From Rhipidocladum racemiflorum (lineage: Eukaryota > Streptophyta > Magnoliopsida > Poales > Poaceae), in the NCBI GenBank assembly GCA_036346355.1, contig CM070570.1, forward strand, positions 46,267,592 through 46,331,591: 64,000 nt of DNA, read 5' to 3'. The notes beneath the pieces are model-generated. The model did not search any database, had not been told where the DNA came from, and saw nothing but the letters and a program-made list of their open reading frames with translations. Both the position numbers and the translations under genes were made by a program. Below are positions 59,201 to 64,000 of the stretch, piece after piece (positions within the stretch are counted from its first letter, which is position 1; each line of letters starts with the position of its first letter).

Positions 59201-61213
59201 GACCATGCTTTGCAGCATGCTTTATGACAAACACTAAAGTCACCTTTATAATTACCCAATTATAGAGTAGCATTTGACAACCCCTAAGTAAGTTATTACA
59301 CATCTCGAGTACATATGCTAACCTCAAGTCTAAGGTTATAGCATACACATTGTATATGAGACTAACTGATGACAAGAAGATTATAACATTCTCGTAGTGT
59401 CTCAAGGTGGGTCGATCCAACTCCATATTCTCTAACATGTGCCCATATTATTGGTTTGATATTTTTATATTTATGACCCGTGAAATATGGTCATCAACCA
59501 ATACATATGCTAGTCTATTCATATATGTCTTCATATGTTTATCAACTATGGATCACTTTAGAATAATTATCACAAAGTCATATATAGAGTTTCACAAACA
59601 AGTTACATACTTGCTTATAAATAATAATAACAATATTTAAGGAACAAGATAATTAATCATAAATATAAGAAAATATAATCATCTATATAATTGTCTCTAG
59701 TATATCTCCAACAGTACCGATACCAGCACTACATGATGGACTGTTGTGGCAGTTTTGCAAACCATGGTTGCATGCAACAGAAAATTCCTTTTTCTTGTGT
59801 GCTGACTGGCTGCATAAACCATTTACCATTTTGATTCAGTCAATCTCTAGCAGCATCGGAGATGGAGCTAAATGGATGGTCAACAAAATCAAAGGTAAGG
59901 TATTCATTGTCAGCTTTCTGGTTCTAGTAGAAAATGTACAGCATGCAGGCTTTCTTCTCTATGTTCTCCGTATAAACACATCTACATTTTAAAACTGTGA
60001 TGGATGTGAAGAAATAAAAAATGTATCACTTGAATTAATGGTCATTTCTAGTTTAGCCTGCAGAGATTTCTTAGGTTCATGTGAAAGTCTTGAGGTTGGT
60101 GATTTTGACTTGTAATTTTTCAAGGCGTATATGCGAGTGTAAACGAACATTGACAGACCAATTTAGTAGGAGTAGTAGCTGCCAGCGTCTGTTTGGATTA
60201 TAACAGTACATTATGATGCTTTTGAATGTCTTGAAGGTGGACAACCTCTTGACATTCCTATCTTCATTGGCCAATCAACTACTATTCTACCACGACACCT
60301 TATTAACAGCAACGTGATTAGGAATCAATTTCATCTTTAATTATCCAACTAGCACCATTCAAGGTTTAAAATCTCAGCGAAATTTCAGAAATTTCGGTCG
60401 AGATTTCGGATTTCGGACCCCTCCGAGATCTTAAATCTCGACCGGATAAAAAAAAATAAAAATATTCAAAACATTATTAGTGGCGGTTCTAGCCAAAAAC
60501 CGCCACAGATAATATTATCAGTGGCGGTTTTTCTTAAAAACCGCCATAAATACTCTTTTTTGAACCCTCAATGATTTTAAGTCCAGATCTCGGTTATTTT
60601 GGCCAAAATCTCGGTGTTTTTGGCCGAAATCTCGAAAATCCTGATTGAAAAAAAAACAGATTTGAAATTTGGTTTTTAGATTTCATCTGAATTTTGTCCG
60701 AAATTCCGAAATCTCACTGAAATTTCGGATTTCGACGACCTCCAAGATATATACCGAAAACGAAATTTGAAACCTTGGCACCATTACATGCTTCTGCTTC
60801 CTTCGTTTTTACGCATCTGGGTAAAATACCGCTTGGTTGCAGGAAAGATGCAGAAACCACTGCCTGAACTTCTCAAGGAATATGACCTCCCAATAGGTCT
60901 CTTCCCCCAGAACGCGACCAACTACGATTTCAACGAGGAGACAAAGCAGCTAACCGTGCACATCGCATCAGCCTGCGAGGTTGGCTACAAGGACTCCTCG
61001 GTCCTGCGCTTCTTCACCTGCGTGACCGGCTACCTCGAGAAGGGAAAGCTATCGGAAATCGAGGGCCTGAAGACCAAGATCCTGATCTGGACCAAGGTGA
61101 CGGCCATCAGGACCGAGGCCACCAAGGTACATTTCTCTGCTGGCATGAGCAAGACCAGGAATCGCGACGCTTACGAGCTTGTCAGGGATGGTGTTGGCAT
61201 AGACAAGTTCTAG
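53214..61213 (+). CDS. DUF538 family protein, At5g01610-like (three exons)
   Basis: Coding exons 53214-53300, 59840-59894 and 60843-61213 join in frame to 170 residues. Splice sites are GT-AG: donor AAT/GTCAGT with phase 0, acceptor ATTCAG, donor AAAG/GTAAGG with phase 1, acceptor TTGCAG. The N-terminus has the motif KVGGYWFNQKAGKE and exon 2 gives GAKWMVNKIKG. The DUF538 core starts at KMQKPLPELLKEYDLPIGLF and continues with CEVGYKDSSVLRFFTCVTGY. The end is DGVGIDKF. Length and sequence agree with the Arabidopsis At5g01610 type, whose function is unknown. Intron 1 is 6.5 kb, about 5.1 kb of it transposons; intron 2 is 0.95 kb with one MITE. No stop or frameshift is seen, so the gene is probably functional if the long intron is spliced. 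Confidence 0.93.
54413..55269. mobile_element. hAT-like element with three internal ~165-bp tandem repeats
   Basis: The ends CAAGGTTCCAAATTTTG and (complement) CAAGGCTTACTAAAATCC are homologous to the 418-bp element at 60360-60777, which has an exact 8-bp duplication. Here no duplication is visible, so the edges may be eroded. Three copies of a unit that begins TGGATGGTC.TGA..CATC start near 54668, 54841 and 55003. Confidence 0.6.
55589..55677 (-). pseudogene. Captured exon fragment of a polyamine oxidase gene
   Basis: An 89-bp open stretch between a consensus acceptor (GAGCAG) and donor (GTTAGT) on the minus strand. It translates to a segment with DRIGWHVHTDYSFG and PIDMGAS. This is the FAD-binding motif region of plant polyamine oxidases, whose usual form is DRxGGRVHTDYSFG. 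The residue after DRIG is changed (W for G), and the R of the motif is changed to H. Neighbouring open stretches with splice signals (about 55751-55830 and 55452-55516) are not polyamine oxidase and would not join in frame. It is a fragment only, carried in the Mutator-like element. Confidence 0.7.
56950..57180. mobile_element. Tourist-like MITE at the right end of the Mutator-like element
   Basis: 231 bp from GGGTGTGTTTGGTTGG to AACCAACCACACACT. The inverted ends resemble those at 22017-22302 but are less exact, and the flanking trinucleotides (TAA and TAT) do not match cleanly. It splits the right inverted repeat of the Mutator-like element. Confidence 0.6.
57548..58007. mobile_element. hAT-type MITE with exact 8-bp duplication in intron 1
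   Basis: 460 bp, ends CAGGGTGACAAAACCG and (complement) CAGGGTTCGCAAAACCG, flanked by ACCTGGGT on both sides (57540-57547 and 58008-58015). The interior is made of palindromic units such as CGGTTTTCTCGAAAAACCG repeated several times, so it could fold strongly. Confidence 0.9.
58337..59713 (-). mobile_element. Solo LTR of a copia element in intron 1, with exact target duplication
   Basis: 1377 bp. On the minus strand it runs from TGTTGGAGATATACTAGAGAC to CGTTCCCCAACA, with GTACC on both sides (58332-58336 and 59714-59718). The TGTTGGAGATAT start resembles LTRs of the Angela-type copia group in grasses. No internal sequence is left. It lies only about 130 bp upstream of exon 2 of the DUF538 gene. 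Confidence 0.92.
60360..60777. mobile_element. hAT-type MITE with exact 8-bp duplication in intron 2
   Basis: 418 bp. Ends CAAGGTTTAAAATC and (complement) CAAGGTTTCAAATTTC; GCACCATT on both sides (60352-60359 and 60778-60785). The interior has repeated GAAATTTCGG/GAGATCTC motifs and a GGCGGTTTTT palindrome pair (about 60482-60546). It ends 65 bp before the exon 3 acceptor. Confidence 0.93.
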
Positions 61214-61430
61214 CTAGATCATAGTTACGACGATGCAACTGTGTGAAGCATCTCCTGCAATTATATCAGCACGCGCGTGCTCCCCCCCGGCTGTACCAAA
61301 ACCTGTCGTGCTATTTCACTTGAACAACAGCGCCGTCGTTCCTTGTGTTGTGATTTGTCAGACATATAAATATACTCTACGCTCTAACTGTTGCAGTAAA
61401 CTCTGGTAACATGGACAATAGAGTCGGAAT
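61214..61430 (+). other. Probable 3' UTR of the DUF538 gene
   Basis: Unique-looking sequence directly after the stop codon, with a run of C at about 61285-61291 and AT-rich stretches such as ATATAAATATAC near 61366 that could precede the poly(A) site. The end is not determined. Confidence 0.45.
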
Positions 61431-63030
61431 TTGACTCGGATTCGAGGTGTTGATTTGACAAAATTGTTTGGACATGAAAAATGCTACTCTGAATTAGACA
61501 CGGGGGTCAAAATCCGACTCGAATTCAAGGATATTGTGATCATGTTAGCGGTAGATATGGTAGTTGGAGAACGCCGTGATGGAGTTTGGGAGTGATTGGT
61601 ACCCATCTAATAGTGGTATATGTTTCCGGGACAAGCTTTGGGATACATATGGCTAGTTTCATGGCATGTCCATGTTATAAAAAATGTGTGTTATTGTAAA
61701 GTTTAATTAGAGTACAAGAACGTAAATTTTTTAAAACAGTTTGAATGTTATGGCATGTATAAGTTTGCTGCCTAGAAATCGTTGTTGCCGAGAGCAGTGG
61801 TGTTAAACTACTGTTTTGGGCTAGATAATGGTCGAATTAAATTATGTCTATTACTAGAGAAATTTGGACAATTTTTCCTAGATTCCATATATGCTATTGT
61901 TTGCTATGTTTAGAGTTGTATAAAAATAGTTATGAAATTATGAAGTTTGCTATCCTATAAAACAACATATCAATCTTCGGGGGCTAGAAATGAGAGGTTA
62001 ATTAAATGAATTAATAAAAAATATGGATAGCTGGAAAATTGTAGACAATCTTGTGTAGTTTTTCATAATATGTATGGTTTACTATGTTTCAACTCTTGAA
62101 TTAAGAGTTATGGTCTTTCGACCGTTAGGACAATAAAAGGTAAACTATCTAACGAGGTAGAAAGTTGAGTCTAGGGATGTGCGTAGGAGCGATGCTACTA
62201 TATTTGATGTATGTACTGTTATGGTATTTTTTAGATGAGTTTACCGGTTTTAGGAGGCATGACTATGGGTTTGGTTTCAACCGCACGCTATTATGTTCCT
62301 TGTGGGTAAAAGGGCATGTCCATGGTAGAATAATGATATGGATGGTTATTTTTTAGTGTTCTTGAAATATTGCTATCATGATGTTTTACATGATTCCTTT
62401 TATTTTTTATGAAAATTATGCGATTGACGAGATTAATGGAAATGATGAAATATGTTAGAATTGAAAAATCATGTCATTTGCTTGTGTGCATTCATTATGA
62501 AAAGAGGTGATCTACTTCGGTAGGCACCTCCGTGGGATGGAGTGTATGAGAGGCTGGGACATTGATGGGTGTGTACTTAGCGATACCGGCATATGCTATG
62601 TGATGAGCTTACGAGTATGCAGACATGATAAAATATGATTAATGAGATTAATTTGATAAATGGATTTGTTATTATTTTATTATATACTTGCTGAGTTGTG
62701 GACTCACTGTTACTTATTTTAATGTTTTAGGTGATCATTGAAGGTGACATTCGTGGGATGGGAGTAGCGCCACTTTGTCACTTCATCTCCCACAATTATT
62801 TAGTTTTAAGATGATGGAATCACTTAGTTGCAATAAAAGATATGTGAACTTAGTTGGTTATCTTTGTTAAATTGAGAGATGTGATGTTTTATCTATTGTT
62901 TAATTAATCTTGTTCATTACATCGCCAAAAGATAACAAGTTTTCCCGAACACATTTGTTCCAAGTGTACCCAAGTGCGAAGATTTGGACATGCTTGGACA
63001 CGTGGTTTCGAGATTTATTATCATTCTGTT
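61430..63030 (+). mobile_element. Gypsy-type LTR remnant related to family G; no gene
   Basis: Shares with family G the block GGCACCTCCGTGGGATGGA...GATGGGTGTGTACTTAGCGATACCGG (about 62520-62590) and the later GCTGAGTTGTGGACTCAC...TTAGGTGA segment (62690-62735). The first kilobase is AT-rich with LTR-like motifs. Terminal TG/CA ends and a target duplication were not found, so it is a diverged relative or fragment. Confidence 0.55.
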
Positions 63031-64000
63031 CACTACTACAGAATGGTACATCACTATCGCTTCATCTATGTCGATTCCAAACTTTTGACTAAAAAATCGA
63101 TTGTGATACGTGTATGTCATTTGTAAATTTTCGTAACGGGTTATCACAATCAGTTCCAGCTCAGAATTGATTGTAATAATAAGTTACCTCATCACAATCG
63201 GTTCTGAGGTAGAACCCATTGTCGACCTCAAGATGGTGTATGTAACCATAGCTAGGCTTCAATCGGAGTTCCTTGTCAACTACATCAAGCAAGCATTACA
63301 TACTGAGGTGAAAAAGGACTTCATTCTCTTCCCATATCACCAGGAGTAAGTACTACTTTACCCTTCAATTACTTGTACGCACTTAAACCGTATATGAACT
63401 TATTTTCTTGCACTGTATACCATTTAATAAGCAACCATTGGGTTCTACTTGTGGTTGTTCCGAGTGAAAAATAAAGTCTACACGTTTAACTCGCTCAAAA
63501 AAAAAATCTAACGTAGTTCAATACGTAAAATGTTAGGTTAGAGGAATGTACTTACTTCTTACGTTGCTGAAGGTGGGCGACACAATGACAAACGAGGCAA
63601 CCAATTGGAGTGGAAGCGCTTCAAGGTACAAGTGTTTATCATAGGATTTTTTCTCTAACATATATTATTCGTCTCCTAATTTAAGTTTCTTTGTTCACAG
63701 TGCCATCAATAGGGGTGCAATGACCTGTGTGGCTTTTACATGATGCATCACATGCTGATTCTGGTCGGCGGCTCACAACTTTTTCGTAAGGTATAGAACT
63801 GATTATTGCACTACTGTCAATATAATACTGCTAATGTGATATTTGTTTACATGCATAATATTATCAGCCTTTTACAATCAAATTTTAAAACTTAAATATA
63901 TTAGTGCACTACTTTCTATTTTGCAGAACTTTGATATCCCCCTAAAGAAGTTATAATGGAGGATGGTAGATTTAGAAACCCGACATATTCTTACTAGTCC
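63031..64000 (+). mobile_element. Left end of a CACTA element, continuing beyond the window
   Basis: Begins CACTACTACAGAATGG. Subterminal repeats with the core ATCACAATCGGTTC follow in both orientations (63097-63220), the layout of CACTA ends. The right end is not in the window, so the duplication cannot be checked. It contains an Ulp1-like protease remnant. Confidence 0.75.
63233..63760 (+). pseudogene. Ulp1-like (C48) cysteine protease remnant in the CACTA element
   Basis: Exon-like piece 63233-63349 reads to KKDFILFPYHQE, the strand before the catalytic His in Ulp1-type proteases. After a gap, SNHWVLLVVV at about 63433-63462 supplies the His-Trp motif, then a frameshift. NDLCGFYMMHH at about 63710-63742 corresponds to the catalytic Cys-Gly motif, with an in-frame stop just before it. 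Such domains are common passengers or second genes of plant CACTA and Mutator-like elements. It is broken, so no activity is expected. Confidence 0.65.

Noticed and set aside
1..64000. tRNA, rRNA or snRNA genes
   Set aside because: No cloverleaf with A and B boxes, rRNA core or snRNA motif was recognised; the Met-tRNA-like 12-mers are retrotransposon primer sites.

Overview
This is nuclear DNA of a flowering plant, most likely a grass. The support is two recognisable intron-containing plant genes and LTR, MITE, CACTA, Helitron and Mutator-like elements of types common in grass genomes. There are no bacterial operons, no CRISPR array and no RNA gene I can support. I cannot name the species.

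Layout. 1-11.4 kb: two elements of a long-LTR family (here 'family G') that has no coding capacity in this window; its LTRs run TGTGACAC...GTGTTACA and its PBS matches initiator Met-tRNA. 11.4-14.8 kb: AT-rich repeat-derived DNA with a long inverted repeat, a mini-Helitron and a small MITE. 14.8-18.8 kb: the SEC61B-type gene on the minus strand, with one coding exon, a 2.9-kb intron in its 5' leader that holds a 635-bp MITE, and a promoter with two unfolded-protein-response-like sites. 18.9-52.4 kb: a nested retrotransposon cluster. Its base is two decayed Ty1/copia copies of one family lying head to head (Y, minus, 18896-~31600; X, plus, ~31640-52445). Y is split by a 10.55-kb Sirevirus-like copia element (20857-31407). 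X is split twice: by a solo family-G LTR (31921-34454) and by a 15.4-kb block (35170-50582, TSD TGCAA). That block is itself an LTR element holding a reverse family-G LTR broken by a forward one, two further solo family-G LTRs and a non-autonomous CACTA element. 52.4-61.4 kb: a three-exon DUF538 gene on the plus strand. Its 6.5-kb first intron is mostly transposons: a Mutator-like element carrying a polyamine-oxidase exon fragment, hAT and Tourist MITEs, and a solo copia LTR; intron 2 holds an hAT MITE. 61.4-64 kb: another gypsy-type LTR remnant, then the left end of a CACTA element with a broken Ulp1-like protease domain that runs off the window.

Only two host genes are supported: the ER translocon beta subunit and the DUF538 protein. 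They lie about 35 kb apart, and the nested cluster fills the space between them. They share no visible pathway. I see no undescribed enzymatic or defence system. The value of the window is its readable insertion history (at least nine family-G LTR copies, four solo LTRs with exact 5-bp target duplications, reading frames that resume across insertion points), the gene-fragment capture and some conserved LTR secondary structures.
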